Shown: positions 10,765-20,316, counted from the stretch's first letter. The stretch: 64,000 nucleotides of DNA from Micromonospora sp. WMMA1947 (GCF_027497355.1 NZ_CP114909.1:3677001-3741000), one strand, 5' to 3'. Notes: generated from the letters alone by a model not told the origin. Program-made: numbers and translations.

Positions 10765-12020
10765 CCCCGCGCGCCTGGGCGCTGCTGACCCTGGGCGGCC
10801 TGGTGGTCGCACTGCTCGTGGCGGTCGCCGTGCTGGTGCCGTGGAGCCGGCCGCCGGCGCCCCGCGCCGACCAGCTCGCGGCCCTGCGTGACCTTCCGGC
10901 CGAGCAGGTGACCCGGGGCCGGGCGTTCCACGGCGCGCTGCGCCCGGCGGCCTGGTCGGCGCTGGCGGTCGGGCTGGTGGTGGCGGTGCTGCTCGGGCTG
11001 ACCCCGCTGGGCGGGCGCCTGGTCGAACTGGTCGGCCGGCCCTTCGGCGGGCACTGGATCGCGCAGGCGGTGCTCGGCGGGCTCGCCGTCATGTTCCTCG
11101 CCGACCTGCTCACGCTGCCGTTCGCGGCCTGGCGGCGCACCGTGCTGGTCCGCTACGGGCTCAGCACCCAGAGCTGGGGCGGCTGGGCGGTCGACCTGCT
11201 CAAGTCGTACGCGGTCAGCGCGGTGATCGGCGCGCTGGTCCTGCTCGGCTTCTACACCGTGGTGCGGCTCGCCCCGCGCTGGTGGTGGGCGTTCGGCGCG
11301 GCCGGCGCGGCGGCCCTGGTGGTGGTGCTGTCGTTCGTGCTGCCGGTGCTGGTCGAGCCGGTGTTCAACAGGTTCACCCCGATGGAGCCGGGCCCACTGC
11401 GCAGCGAGCTGACCGCGATGGCCGCCCGGGACGGCGTACCGGTGCGTGACGTGCTCGTCGCCGACGCGTCCCGGCGTACCAGTGCGGTGAACGCGTACGT
11501 CTCCGGGCTCGGCCCGACGCGGCGGGTGGTCGTCTACGACACGTTGCTGCGCGAGGCGGAGCCGGCGGAGGTGACGAGCGTGGTCGCCCACGAGCTGGGC
11601 CACGCCAAGGACCGCGACGTGTGGACCGGCACGCTGCTCGGCGCGCTCGGCGCCGCCGCCGCTGTGGTGGCGCTCTACCTGGTCGGGTCCTGGACGCCGT
11701 TGCTGCGGCTCGCCGGTGTCGACTCGATCGCCCAGCCGCGGGCGTTCCCGCTGCTGATCGCGCTGGTCACGGTCGCCGGGCTGCTCGCCACCCCGGCGCA
11801 GGCGCTGGTCTCGCGCCGGATCGAGGCCCGCGCCGACGCCCACGCGCTGGCGCTCACCGGCGACCCGGCGACGTTCGAGGCGATGCAGCGCCGGCTCGCC
11901 GGGGTCAACCTGGCCGACCCCGACCCGCCGCGCTGGGAGCGCCTCTGGTCGGCGACCCACCCGTCCACAGTCGAGCGGATGGCAGCCGCCCGCGCCTACG
12001 CCAGGGAGCCGGGCCGATGA
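10761..12020 (+). CDS. M48 family membrane zinc metalloprotease (Ste24/HtpX-like)
   Basis: A 419-residue integral membrane protease. About six hydrophobic segments surround the zinc motif HELGH in VVAHELGHAKDRDVW (near residue 280), with the third ligand expected at the later EARADAHAL. The overall plan matches CAAX-protease-type M48 enzymes, which act on membrane proteins. The substrate is unknown. The GTG at 10761 begins VTPRAWALL, directly before the first membrane helix. Its TGA overlaps the ATG of the following mannosyltransferase, so the two are coupled. Confidence 0.88.
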   Translation: MTPRAWALLTLGGLVVALLVAVAVLVPWSRPPAPRADQLAALRDLPAEQVTRGRAFHGALRPAAWSALAVGLVVAVLLGLTPLGGRLVELVGRPFGGHWIAQAVLGGLAVMFLADLLTLPFAAWRRTVLVRYGLSTQSWGGWAVDLLKSYAVSAVIGALVLLGFYTVVRLAPRWWWAFGAAGAAALVVVLSFVLPVLVEPVFNRFTPMEPGPLRSELTAMAARDGVPVRDVLVADASRRTSAVNAYVSGLGPTRRVVVYDTLLREAEPAEVTSVVAHELGHAKDRDVWTGTLLGALGAAAAVVALYLVGSWTPLLRLAGVDSIAQPRAFPLLIALVTVAGLLATPAQALVSRRIEARADAHALALTGDPATFEAMQRRLAGVNLADPDPPRWERLWSATHPSTVERMAAARAYAREPGR

Positions 12021-13141
12021 GCCGCACCTTGCTGATCACCAACGACTTCCCGCCGCGCCCCGGCGGCATCCAGTCGTTCGTGCACAACCTCGCGGTACGC
12101 CAGCCGCCCGGCTCGGTGGTGGTCTACGCGTCGAGCTGGCGCGGGGCGGAGAAGTTCGACGCCGACCAGCCGTTCGAGGTGGTCCGGGAACGGACCCGGG
12201 TGCTGCTGCCCACCCCGCTGATCGCCCGGCGGGCGGCGCGGCTGGCCCGCGCGTACGACTGCGACACCGTCTGGTTCGGCGCGGCGGCCCCGCTGGGGCT
12301 GCTCGCCGCAGGCCTGCGGCGGCGGGCCGGGATCCGCCGGGCGGTGGCGCTGACCCACGGGCACGAGGTCGGCTGGGCGGCGCTGCCCGGGGCCCGCTCG
12401 GCGCTGCGCCGGATCGGCCGGGGCGTCGACGTGACCACCTACCTCGGCGAGTACACCCGGGCGCGGCTGGCTCGCGTGCTGGACGGGCTGACCGAGTTGC
12501 GGCGCCTCGCCCCCGGTGTGGACGTGGACACCTACCACCCGGAGGTCGACGGCGGGCCGGTCCGGTCGCGGCTCGGGCTGGCCGACCGGCCGGTGGTGGT
12601 GTGCGTGTCGCGGCTGGTGCCCCGCAAGGGCCAGGACATGCTGATCCGCGCGCTGCCGGAGATCCGCCGCCGGGTGCCCGACGCCGCGCTGCTCGTGGTC
12701 GGCGGTGGCCCGTACCGCTCGACGCTGGAGAAGCTGGCCCGGCAGACCGGGCTGGAACGCGACGTGGTCTTCACCGGTTCGGTGCCCTCGGCCGAGCTGC
12801 CCGCCCACTACGCGGCCGGCGACGTGTACGCGATGCCGTGCCGCACCCGCAACCGGGGCCTGGACGTGGAGGGCCTCGGGATCGTCTACCTGGAGGCGAG
12901 CGCGACCGGGCTGCCGGTGGTGGCCGGTGACTCCGGCGGCGCCCCGGACGCGGTCCGCGAGGGGGAGACCGGGTACGTGGTCGGCGGCCGGGACGTGGCC
13001 CAGCTCGCCGACCGGGTGGCCACGCTGCTCGCCGACCGGGACCTGGCCCGGCAGTTCGGTGCCGCCGGCCGCGCCTGGGTGGAGCGGGAGTGGCGCTGGG
13101 AGACGCAGGCGCAGCGGATGGCCGCCCTGCTGGCCGGCTGA
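12017..13141 (+). CDS. pimB: GT4 mannosyltransferase, PimB-type (phosphatidylinositol mannoside synthesis)
   Basis: The 374-residue protein is a GT-B fold glycosyltransferase. The N-terminus TLLITNDFPPRPGGIQSF closely resembles PimB' of mycobacteria (Rv2188c), which adds the second mannose from GDP-mannose to phosphatidylinositol monomannoside at the inner face of the membrane. The donor-site segment CVSRLVPRKGQD and the EX7E motif (EGLGIVYLE) are intact. A position near the qcr, exonuclease and fadD15-like genes also matches Rv2188c. Start ATG overlaps the protease stop (ATGA). Confidence 0.9.
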   Translation: MSRTLLITNDFPPRPGGIQSFVHNLAVRQPPGSVVVYASSWRGAEKFDADQPFEVVRERTRVLLPTPLIARRAARLARAYDCDTVWFGAAAPLGLLAAGLRRRAGIRRAVALTHGHEVGWAALPGARSALRRIGRGVDVTTYLGEYTRARLARVLDGLTELRRLAPGVDVDTYHPEVDGGPVRSRLGLADRPVVVCVSRLVPRKGQDMLIRALPEIRRRVPDAALLVVGGGPYRSTLEKLARQTGLERDVVFTGSVPSAELPAHYAAGDVYAMPCRTRNRGLDVEGLGIVYLEASATGLPVVAGDSGGAPDAVREGETGYVVGGRDVAQLADRVATLLADRDLARQFGAAGRAWVEREWRWETQAQRMAALLAG

Positions 13142-13199
13142 CCGCGCGAGCCGGACGGGCCGAGAAACGCGGCCGGGTCGGGAGGCGCGCCGGCCCGGC

Positions 13200-14960
13200 T
13201 CAGGAGACCGCGTCGACGTGGGCGGGCACCCGGCCCAGGTGCGGCGCGGCCGGCCCGGGGCGGCCGAAGTGCCAGCCCTGCCCGGCGTCGCAGCCGATCG
13301 CGCGCAGCCGGTCGGCCTGGTCGGCCGTCTCCACGCCCTCGGCGGTGACGGTGAGGTCCAGCGCGTGCGCCAGCGAGACGAGCGAGGCGAGGATCCGCTC
13401 GTCGGTACGACTGCCCGGGGCGCGCAGGCCGGTCACGAACTCGCCCGCCACCTTCAGCTCGTCGACCGGCAGGTCCCGCAGGTACGCGAGGTTGCAGTAA
13501 CCGGTGCCGAAGTCGTCGATGGCGACCCGGACCCCGAGGTCACCGAGCACCCGTAGCGCTCGTACCGGCTCGACCACGGTGCTCATCATGGTGCTCTCGG
13601 TGATCTCCAGTTGCAGCCGGTGCGGCGGCAGGCCGGTGCGCCCCAGCACACCGCGTACCTCGGTCACCAGGTCGGTGCGGTGCAGCTGCCGTACCGCGAG
13701 GTTGACGCTGACGAACGGCGCGTCGGCGTCCCCGCCCGGCCAGGTGCCCGCCTCGCGGCACGCCTCGGCCAGCACCCAGCTGCCGAGCCGGACGATCAAC
13801 CCGGTCTCCTCGGCCAGCGGGATGAAGCTGTCCGGCCGCAGCACACCCAGCTCCGGGTGACGCCACCGCACCAGCGCCTCCATGCCGAGCACCCGCCCGT
13901 CGCGCAGCGACGTCAGCGGCTGGTAGTCGAGGTAGAACTCGCCCCGGTCCAGCGCGGCGGGGATCGCCGCGGACAGCGCGTACCGGGCCAGCTCGCGGCG
14001 GTTGCGGTCGGCGTCGAACAGCGACCAGCGGGCCCCGCCGGCGGCCTTGGCCCAGTGCAGGGTGCTGTCGGCAGCGCGCATCAGGTCCATCGGCGAGGTG
14101 CCCGCGACCGGGCGCTCCACGATGCCGATGCTCGCGGACACGGTCAGCTCGTGGCCGTCGACGAGCGCCGGCTCGCGTACCGCGGCGAGCGCCGTCTCGG
14201 CGACCTTCACCGCGTCGTCGGTGCCGGCGCTGCGCTCGACCAGGATCACGAACTCGTCGCCGCCGAGCCGGGCGACCAGGTGTTCACCGAGCGCCCCGTG
14301 CAGGCGCTGGGCCACCGTCACCAGCAGCGAGTCGCCGACCTGGTGGCCGAGGGAGTCGTTGACGACCTTGAACCGGTCCAGGTCGAGGAAGCACACGCCG
14401 ATCCGGTCGGCGCCCCGCCCCGGCGCGGTGATCGCGGCGGTCAGCCGTTCGGTGAACAGGGTGCGGTTCGGCAGGCCGGTGAGCGGGTCGTGGGTGGCCT
14501 GGTGCCGGAACCGGGCCTCGCTGTCGCGCAGCGCCCGTTCCGCCTGCGCACGGGCCATCATGGCGGCCCGGCGGATGGACTCCTGCTCGTCCAGCGTGCG
14601 GTCGCGCAGGGCCCGGGCGTAGCCGGTGGCGACGGTGGCGAGCAGCCGGGCCATCCGGTCCTCGACGTCGTCGACGACCAGGTCGAGGTCGCGGACCAGG
14701 CGCAGCTGGATCACCTCGACGGTGCGACCCAGGCCCTCCGCGGAGGCGATGTGCGCCTGGACCAGCTCCGCGCCGACGTGCTGGCCGATCCGCAGGTCGA
14801 ACGGTTCGGCGCGCATCGCCTGGGCCAGCCGGTCGGTGAGCCGTTGCAGGATCTCCTCCAGCTGCGACTGCGCCATCGGCAGGTAGCTGGTGCCGGACAC
14901 CGCCTTGGCCCAGGCCCGGGCGAACACGCCGGGCCGGCAGCGGGTCGCGTCGTCACCCAC
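13200..14960 (-). CDS. GGDEF-EAL cyclic di-GMP enzyme, cytosolic
   Basis: 586 residues. The first 170 have no membrane segment and form a helical sensor-like region ending in a coiled coil (RAQAERALRDSEARFRHQ). The GGDEF domain (about 175-330) has an intact RLGGDEF active site, so diguanylate cyclase activity is possible. No RxxD inhibitory site is obvious. The EAL domain (345-575) keeps MEALVRW, LEITES, DDFGTGY and EGVET. The usual KIDxxFV reads KVAGEFV, which leaves the Lys but loses the Asp. GTG at 14960 overlaps the upstream methyltransferase gene by 8 nt. ATG at 14876 is an alternative start. Confidence 0.88.
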   Translation of the reverse strand: MGDDATRCRPGVFARAWAKAVSGTSYLPMAQSQLEEILQRLTDRLAQAMRAEPFDLRIGQHVGAELVQAHIASAEGLGRTVEVIQLRLVRDLDLVVDDVEDRMARLLATVATGYARALRDRTLDEQESIRRAAMMARAQAERALRDSEARFRHQATHDPLTGLPNRTLFTERLTAAITAPGRGADRIGVCFLDLDRFKVVNDSLGHQVGDSLLVTVAQRLHGALGEHLVARLGGDEFVILVERSAGTDDAVKVAETALAAVREPALVDGHELTVSASIGIVERPVAGTSPMDLMRAADSTLHWAKAAGGARWSLFDADRNRRELARYALSAAIPAALDRGEFYLDYQPLTSLRDGRVLGMEALVRWRHPELGVLRPDSFIPLAEETGLIVRLGSWVLAEACREAGTWPGGDADAPFVSVNLAVRQLHRTDLVTEVRGVLGRTGLPPHRLQLEITESTMMSTVVEPVRALRVLGDLGVRVAIDDFGTGYCNLAYLRDLPVDELKVAGEFVTGLRAPGSRTDERILASLVSLAHALDLTVTAEGVETADQADRLRAIGCDAGQGWHFGRPGPAAPHLGRVPAHVDAVS

Positions 14961-15765
14961 CGAGCCGCCCGACCCCGCCCATGAAGACGGCCCGCTCGGC
15001 GTTCTCCGCCTGGTCGGGGGAGTCCGGCCGCCACTGCGGCACCCACACCACGCCCGGGTCGACCAGCTCGAAGCCGTCGAACAGCGCGGTCATCTCGGCC
15101 CGGCTGCGGATCCAGAGCTGGCTGTCGGTGCGCCGGTAGACCCGCTCCGCCTCGGCCCGCTCGCCGGTGCCGGCGCGGCCGTCCTCGCTGGCCTGGGAGA
15201 GCACCAGGTGGCTGCCGGGCGCCAGCGCCGCGCGCAGCGTCCGCAGGATCTCCTCCGGGCGGTCGGCGTCCGGGACGAAGTGCAGCACCGCCACGATCAT
15301 CACGGCGACCGGCCGGCTGAAGTCGAGCAGCCGGGTGACCTCCGGGTGGGTCAGGATCGCCTCCGGGTTACGCAGGTCCTCCTGGAGAACCGTGGCGTGC
15401 TCGTTGCCGGCCAGGATCTCCTGGCTGTGCGCCACGGCCACCGGGTCGACGTCGACGTAGACCACCCGCGACTCCCTGTCGATCCGCTGGGCGATCTCGT
15501 GCACGTTGCCGACGGTCGGGATGCCGGAGCCGATGTCGAGGAACTGACGGATGCCGGCCTGAGCGAGGTACTGCACCGCCCGGCGCAGGAACGCGCGGTT
15601 GGCCTGTGCCATCAGCGGCGCCTCCGGCACCGCCTCCACCATCGCGCGGGCGGCCGCCCGGTCGGCGGCGAAGTTGTGCGAGCCGCCGAGATAGTAGTCG
15701 TACATGCGGGCGACGCTGGGGCGCTCGATGTCGATCGTCTCCGGTGCCCAGTCCGGCCGCTGCAT
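14953..15765 (-). CDS. SAM-dependent methyltransferase (DUF574/Methyltransf_19)
   Basis: The 270-residue product is of the actinobacterial DUF574 type, with ARMYDYYLGGSHNFAADR near the N-terminus and QFLDIGSGIPTVGNVHE as the SAM-binding glycine loop, followed by VVYVDVDPVAV. Substrates are unknown for most of this very numerous family. A GAGGGG site 6 nt before the ATG at 15765 supports that start over an upstream in-frame GTG. Its 3' end overlaps the GGDEF-EAL gene by 8 nt, so the two are likely co-translated. That pairing is unusual. Confidence 0.88.
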   Translation of the reverse strand: MQRPDWAPETIDIERPSVARMYDYYLGGSHNFAADRAAARAMVEAVPEAPLMAQANRAFLRRAVQYLAQAGIRQFLDIGSGIPTVGNVHEIAQRIDRESRVVYVDVDPVAVAHSQEILAGNEHATVLQEDLRNPEAILTHPEVTRLLDFSRPVAVMIVAVLHFVPDADRPEEILRTLRAALAPGSHLVLSQASEDGRAGTGERAEAERVYRRTDSQLWIRSRAEMTALFDGFELVDPGVVWVPQWRPDSPDQAENAERAVFMGGVGRLGG

Positions 15766-15917
15766 GTCCTGCCCCTCGGGTGTCGGCGACACGCGGTCGT
15801 CACCGCCGCGCGGATCACCCGCGTATTCTGCCCCTCCGCCGTCGCGCTGCAAAGACCGCCGTCACTGTGCGTCCGGCCGTTCACAGTGCGCGACCATGCC
15901 GCGGCCGGGTACGCCGA

Positions 15918-15948
15918 GAGGCCCGCGTCCGTGGTGGACGGGGCCTCT
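15918..15948 (-). terminator. Hairpin after the LuxR-type response regulator
   Basis: Arms around AGAGGCCC and CGTCC pair with GGACG and GGGCCTCT across a short loop, with one bulged base. It lies just downstream of the regulator stop on the minus strand. Confidence 0.65.
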
Positions 15949-15962
15949 TCCGGCGGTACGCC

Positions 15963-16631
15963 TCAGAACTTGGGTGCGTCCGGGGCCTCGAGCAGCCCCA
16001 GCCGCAGCGCGGTCATCAGGGCCTGCGCCCGGTTGGCGGCGCCCAGCTTCTCGTAGAGCTTGGAGATGTGGGTCTTGGCCGTCGACTCGCTGACGAACAG
16101 CTGCTTGGCGATGCCGGCCACGCTCATGCCGTCGGCGAGCAGCCGCAGCACCTGGCCCTCGCGGGGGGACAGCTGCGGGCCGGACGGCGCCAGCCGGCGC
16201 TTCATCGCCTCGGCCAGGTCGGCCGCGGTGAACGCGCTGGGGGAGGAGGCGGCGTGCCGGGCGGCGGCCACCACCTCGTCGGCCGGGGCGGTCTTCGGCA
16301 CGAACGCGCTCGCCCCCGCCTCCAGGGCGCCGAAGAGCTGGTCGTCGCCGGCGTACATGGTGAGCACGACGATGCCCATCGACGCGCTGGACTTGCGCAG
16401 GGCGCGGGTGGCCTCCAGGCCGCTGCCGTCGGGCAGGCGGAGGTCCATGATCACCACGTCGGGCTGGAGCGCGCCGGCCTGGCGCACGCCCTCAGCCGCG
16501 GTGGCCGCCTCGCCCACGACCTCGAACTGGCGGTCGCGCTCGAACGCGTGACGCAGCCCCTTGCGGATGAGGTCGTGGTCGTCGACAAGGAGAACCTTGG
16601 TACGGGTGGCCGGTGTCGGACTGCTGGTCAT
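15963..16631 (-). CDS. NarL/LuxR-family response regulator
   Basis: 222 residues. The receiver domain has the acidic pair LVDDHD, the phospho-acceptor in VIMDLRLPDG, the Thr in VVLTMY and the Lys in VPKT. The C-terminal LuxR helix-turn-helix reads LSPREGQVLRLLADGMS through AKTHISKLYEKLG. It begins 7 nt after the histidine kinase stop, so kinase and regulator form a two-component pair. The stimulus is unknown. Co-directional placement behind the FadD-like gene hints at a lipid or envelope signal, which is inference. Confidence 0.93.
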   Translation of the reverse strand: MTSSPTPATRTKVLLVDDHDLIRKGLRHAFERDRQFEVVGEAATAAEGVRQAGALQPDVVIMDLRLPDGSGLEATRALRKSSASMGIVVLTMYAGDDQLFGALEAGASAFVPKTAPADEVVAAARHAASSPSAFTAADLAEAMKRRLAPSGPQLSPREGQVLRLLADGMSVAGIAKQLFVSESTAKTHISKLYEKLGAANRAQALMTALRLGLLEAPDAPKF

Positions 16632-16638
16632 CCTCGGG

Positions 16639-18333
16639 TTACTCCCCTTCTGCTGCTGCGGCGCTGCCGCGCACCTTATCGCGCCGGGGCGACGAACCGA
16701 GCACCACCGCCACAGTCGTCCCACTCGGCTGCCGCGGCCTGATCTCCAACCGGCCCCGGATACGTTCCGCCCTCTCGGCCATGATCGCAAGGCCATAGTG
16801 CCCGTCCGGGCGCTGGTCACCGATGCCGTGACCGTCATCCGACACTTCGATTCGGGTGTACGGGGGATCCACCTCGCACGTGACCCACAGGTTCGACGCG
16901 CCGGCGTGCTTGCGCGCGTTGGTCACCGCCTCCTGCGCGATGCGCAGCAACTCGGCCTCGGTGGCGGCGGGCAGCCGGGCGGTGGACTCGTCCAGCGACA
17001 GGTGCACCCGCAGGCCGCCGGACGCGCCGACGGTGCGGGCGTACTCGGCGATGGCGGCGGCCAGGCCACCGTGCCGGTCCACCTCGCTGCGCAGCTCGAA
17101 CAGGCTCAGCCGCAGCTCGGTGATCACCCGGGTGACCTCCTGGCGCAGCGTCCGCAGCGAGTCGGCGGTCTCCTCGGCGTCCTCGTGCACGGTGGCCAGC
17201 GCGTTGTCGATGCCGTACCCGACCATGACCAGCTCCTGGGCGACCCCGTCGTGGATCTCCCGGGCCAGCCGCTGCCGCTCCTCGTTCGTCGCCAGCGAGC
17301 GCACCTCGTCGAAGAGCAGCGCCGCCTCCAGCCTCAGCGCCGCCGGGCCGGTCAGCGCCGTGACCCGGGACACCACCGGCGGCGGGTACGCGGCGGCGGT
17401 GTCCGCCTCGATCACCACCAGGCCGACCGTGCGTACGCCCGCCACCAGCGGGACGATCAGCGCGGAGACCTCACCGGAGTGCCGGGACCGGGCCTGCGAG
17501 CGGGCCGAGACGGTCGGCTGCTGGCTGGCCCAGGCGTCGGCGATGGCCGAGTCGGCGTCGAGCGTGGTCTCCCAGTCGACCCGGTCCGCGCCGATCTGCG
17601 CGAGCACCACCAGCCGGCCGCCGCCGCTGGCGGACAGCACCGCGCCCCGGTCGGTCTTGGCGACCACCCGCAGCTCCTCCAGCAGGTGCTCGGAGATGCC
17701 GCCCGGGTCCAGCGTGGCGCCGGGCAGCTGGCGGGCGACCGTCCGCAGCTGGGTGAGCAGGCGGGTCGCCTCGGCGTACGGCTGGGGTTTGCCCTCGCCG
17801 CGCACCCGCATGACGCGCTGGAGCGTGCCGGCGGTGTAGAGGCCGAGCCCGGCGAGGATCAGCCACTGGGCGCAGACCGCGAGGTAGCCGACCTGGCCGA
17901 GCTGCGGCCCGCCGTCGACCTGGGTGAACGCGGCGCTGGCCAGCAGCGTCGCCGCCGCCACCGCGAGCAGCGCGGCGCCCTCGCGGAAGCGGCGGCTCAG
18001 CGCGGTCACGGTGACCGGCACGGCGAGGTACGGCAGCACCGCCGAGGCGCCCAGCCCGCCGGTCACGCCGGACAGGTGGGTGTCGGCGGCGACCTGGCTG
18101 GCGGCCAGCCCGAGCACCACCACCTCGGCGAAGCGGCTGATCGGGGCGAGCAGCCGGTGTTGGGGGGCGAGCACGGCGGGCAGGCCGGCGACGCCCAGCA
18201 ACGCGATCCACCAGAGCTGGGTGGCGTCGCGGGTGGCGAACAGGGTCAGGGCGGCGACCAGCGCGAGGAGGACCGCGCGAGCCGCCGCCGCGAGGGGCTG
18301 CGTCGACGGCTGGCGGGATGTGGAGGCGGGCAC
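16639..18333 (-). CDS. Membrane sensor histidine kinase with GAF domain (HisKA_3 type)
   Basis: A 564-residue kinase. Residues 1-165 contain about six hydrophobic helices, residues 190-335 a GAF-like sensor, and residues 345-410 the HisKA_3 dimerisation helix with the phospho-His in REIHDGVAQELV. The HATPase domain follows (EAVTNARKHAGAS for the N-box, VSDDGHGIG for the G-box). The GTG at 18333 (VPASTSRQ) precedes the first helix, and no strong ribosome site is visible. The gene follows the acyl-CoA synthetase by 14 nt and is followed 7 nt later by its regulator. The long upstream in-frame extension lies inside the synthetase gene and is a shadow. Confidence 0.9.
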   Translation of the reverse strand: MPASTSRQPSTQPLAAAARAVLLALVAALTLFATRDATQLWWIALLGVAGLPAVLAPQHRLLAPISRFAEVVVLGLAASQVAADTHLSGVTGGLGASAVLPYLAVPVTVTALSRRFREGAALLAVAAATLLASAAFTQVDGGPQLGQVGYLAVCAQWLILAGLGLYTAGTLQRVMRVRGEGKPQPYAEATRLLTQLRTVARQLPGATLDPGGISEHLLEELRVVAKTDRGAVLSASGGGRLVVLAQIGADRVDWETTLDADSAIADAWASQQPTVSARSQARSRHSGEVSALIVPLVAGVRTVGLVVIEADTAAAYPPPVVSRVTALTGPAALRLEAALLFDEVRSLATNEERQRLAREIHDGVAQELVMVGYGIDNALATVHEDAEETADSLRTLRQEVTRVITELRLSLFELRSEVDRHGGLAAAIAEYARTVGASGGLRVHLSLDESTARLPAATEAELLRIAQEAVTNARKHAGASNLWVTCEVDPPYTRIEVSDDGHGIGDQRPDGHYGLAIMAERAERIRGRLEIRPRQPSGTTVAVVLGSSPRRDKVRGSAAAAEGE

Positions 18334-18347
18334 GTGACGGATGGTAG

Positions 18348-20150
18348 TCAGCCCCGGTAGATCTCGGCGATCTCCGAGGCGTACGTCTTGTGCACGACCT
18401 GACGCTTCACCTTCAGCGACGGGGTCAGCTCGCCGGTGGTCTCGGTGAAGTCCTGCGGCAGGATCCGGAACACCTTGATCGCCTCGGCCTTGGAGACCGC
18501 CTGGTTGGCCTGGTCGATCGCGGACTGCACCTCGGCGCGCAGCGCCGCGTCCTCGCGCAGCTCGGCGATGCTCGTGGTCTCCGGGCGCCCCTGCCCGGCC
18601 AGCCACTTCGGCAGCGCCTCCTCGTCGATGGTGACCAGGGCGGCGATGAACGGCTGCCGGTCGCCGACCACCACGCACTGGCTGATCAGCGGGTGCGCCC
18701 GTACCTGGTCCTCGAGCACCGCCGGGGCGACGTTCTTGCCGCCGGCGGTCACGATGATCTCCTTCTTGCGGCCGGTGATGCTCAGGTAGCCGTCGTCGTC
18801 GAGGTGCCCGAGGTCGCCGGTGCGGAACCAGCCGTCGGCGCTGATCGCCTCGGCGGTGGCCGCGTCGTTGTGCCAGTAGCCCTGGAAGACGATGTCGCCG
18901 GCGATCAGCACCTCGCCGTCGTCGTCGATCCGGATGGTGACGCCGGGCAGCGGGCGGCCGACGGTGCCGATCCGGGTGCCGGTGGGCAGGTTGGCGGCGG
19001 CGGCCGGCGAGGTCTCGGTGAGGCCGTACCCCTCGCAGATGGTCACCCCGACGCCGCGGAAGAAGTGCCCGAGCCGCGCGCCGAGCGGCGCGCCCCCGGA
19101 GATGGCGTCGCGGCACCGGCCGCCCATCGCCGCCCGCAGCTTGCGGTAGACCAGCTTGTCGAAGAGGGCGTGCTGCGCGCGCAGGCCCAGGCCGGGACCG
19201 CCCGGCAGCTCCTGCGCCTCGCTCCACGCGATGGCGACCTTCTCCGCGCGGTCGAAGATCTTGCCCTTGCCCTCGGCCTCGGCCTTCTGCCGCGCGCCGT
19301 TGTAGACCTTCTCGAAGACCCGGGGTACGGAGAGCACGAACGTCGGCTTGAAGTCCTGCAGCTCGGCGACCAGGTTCTTGGTGTCCGCGCAGTGCGCCAT
19401 GGTGGCCCGGGCGTGCACCACGCCGACCTGGATGAGCCGGGCGAACGCGTGCGCGAGCGGCAGGAACAGCAGCGTCGAGGCGCCCTGGCGGAACAGGTTC
19501 GGCAGCACCGGCACGGCGTTGGCGATGTCGGTGTAGATGTTGCGGTGGGTCAGCACGCAGCCCTTGGGCCGGCCGGTGGTGCCGCTGGTGTAGATGATCG
19601 TGGCGACGTCGTCGGCCTTGAGCAGCGAGCGGCGGGTCGCCACCTCGGCCGGGTCCACCGACGCGCCGGCGGCGACCAGGTCGTCGACCGCGCCGAGGTC
19701 GATCTGCCAGACCTCGCGCAGCTCGGGCAGCCGGTCCCGGACGCCCGCGACCAGGGTGGCGTGCGCGGTGCTCTCCACCACCACGGCGACGGCGCCGGAG
19801 TCGCCGAGGATCCAGGCGGCCTGCTCGGCGCTGGAGGTCTCGTAGATCGGCACGGTGACCGCGCCGGCCGCCCAGATCGCGTAGTCGAACAGCGTCCACT
19901 CGTAGCGGGTGCGGCTCATCAGGCCGACCCGGTCGCCGGGGGAGACGCCGGCCGCGATCAGGCCCTGCGCCACCGCCACCACCTCGTCGCGGAACTGGCG
20001 GCAGGTCACCTCCTCGCGCGCACCCGTCCCGGCGGCGGGGCGGACGAACTGCACGGTGTCCGGGGCGACCTCGGCGTTTTCCCAGACCGGGTCGGTCAGG
20101 TTGGCCGCGTCGCCGACGGTGACGATCGGCGGGACGGAGAACTCGCGCAC
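18348..20150 (-). CDS. Long-chain fatty-acid-CoA synthetase, FadD15-like
   Basis: This 600-residue AMP-binding enzyme activates long-chain fatty acids to acyl-CoA through an acyl-adenylate. The P-loop-like TIIYTSGTTGRPKG, the YGLTETSP adenine motif and the hinge/Lys region (GDLGHLDDDGYLSITGRKKE) are intact. The GTG at 20150 starts VREFSVPP, matching the M-R-E-I-S-V start of mycobacterial FadD15, and sits 6 nt after GAGGGA. This rules out longer in-frame starts. It heads a putative unit with the kinase/regulator pair. Rv2187 occupies the same relative position. Confidence 0.92.
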   Translation of the reverse strand: MREFSVPPIVTVGDAANLTDPVWENAEVAPDTVQFVRPAAGTGAREEVTCRQFRDEVVAVAQGLIAAGVSPGDRVGLMSRTRYEWTLFDYAIWAAGAVTVPIYETSSAEQAAWILGDSGAVAVVVESTAHATLVAGVRDRLPELREVWQIDLGAVDDLVAAGASVDPAEVATRRSLLKADDVATIIYTSGTTGRPKGCVLTHRNIYTDIANAVPVLPNLFRQGASTLLFLPLAHAFARLIQVGVVHARATMAHCADTKNLVAELQDFKPTFVLSVPRVFEKVYNGARQKAEAEGKGKIFDRAEKVAIAWSEAQELPGGPGLGLRAQHALFDKLVYRKLRAAMGGRCRDAISGGAPLGARLGHFFRGVGVTICEGYGLTETSPAAAANLPTGTRIGTVGRPLPGVTIRIDDDGEVLIAGDIVFQGYWHNDAATAEAISADGWFRTGDLGHLDDDGYLSITGRKKEIIVTAGGKNVAPAVLEDQVRAHPLISQCVVVGDRQPFIAALVTIDEEALPKWLAGQGRPETTSIAELREDAALRAEVQSAIDQANQAVSKAEAIKVFRILPQDFTETTGELTPSLKVKRQVVHKTYASEIAEIYRG

Positions 20151-20304
20151 CTGCACTCCCTCGTGCTCTACCGGCGGGGGCCGGCCTGGTCGGCTCTGTC
20201 GAAACCTACCCGCACACCCCGGGGGGTCTGCCAGGGAGGTTGCCCGCCCGGCTGGTGGGACGCCGTCCGGCGGGTGGAGCGGCACCGGCCGGGAGGCGGC
20301 CGGG

Positions 20305-20310
20305 TAGCCT
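20305..20310 (+). promoter_or_regulatory. Leaderless -10 (TAGCCT) of the SRPBCC gene
   Basis: TAGCCT is followed by exactly six C residues and then the ATG at 20317. There is no ribosome binding site. Confidence 0.65.
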
Positions 20311-20316
20311 CCCCCC

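Noticed and set aside
16639..19899. A 1086-codon frame joining the histidine kinase to upstream sequence
   Set aside because: The upstream part is a different frame of the acyl-CoA synthetase. The kinase begins at 18333.
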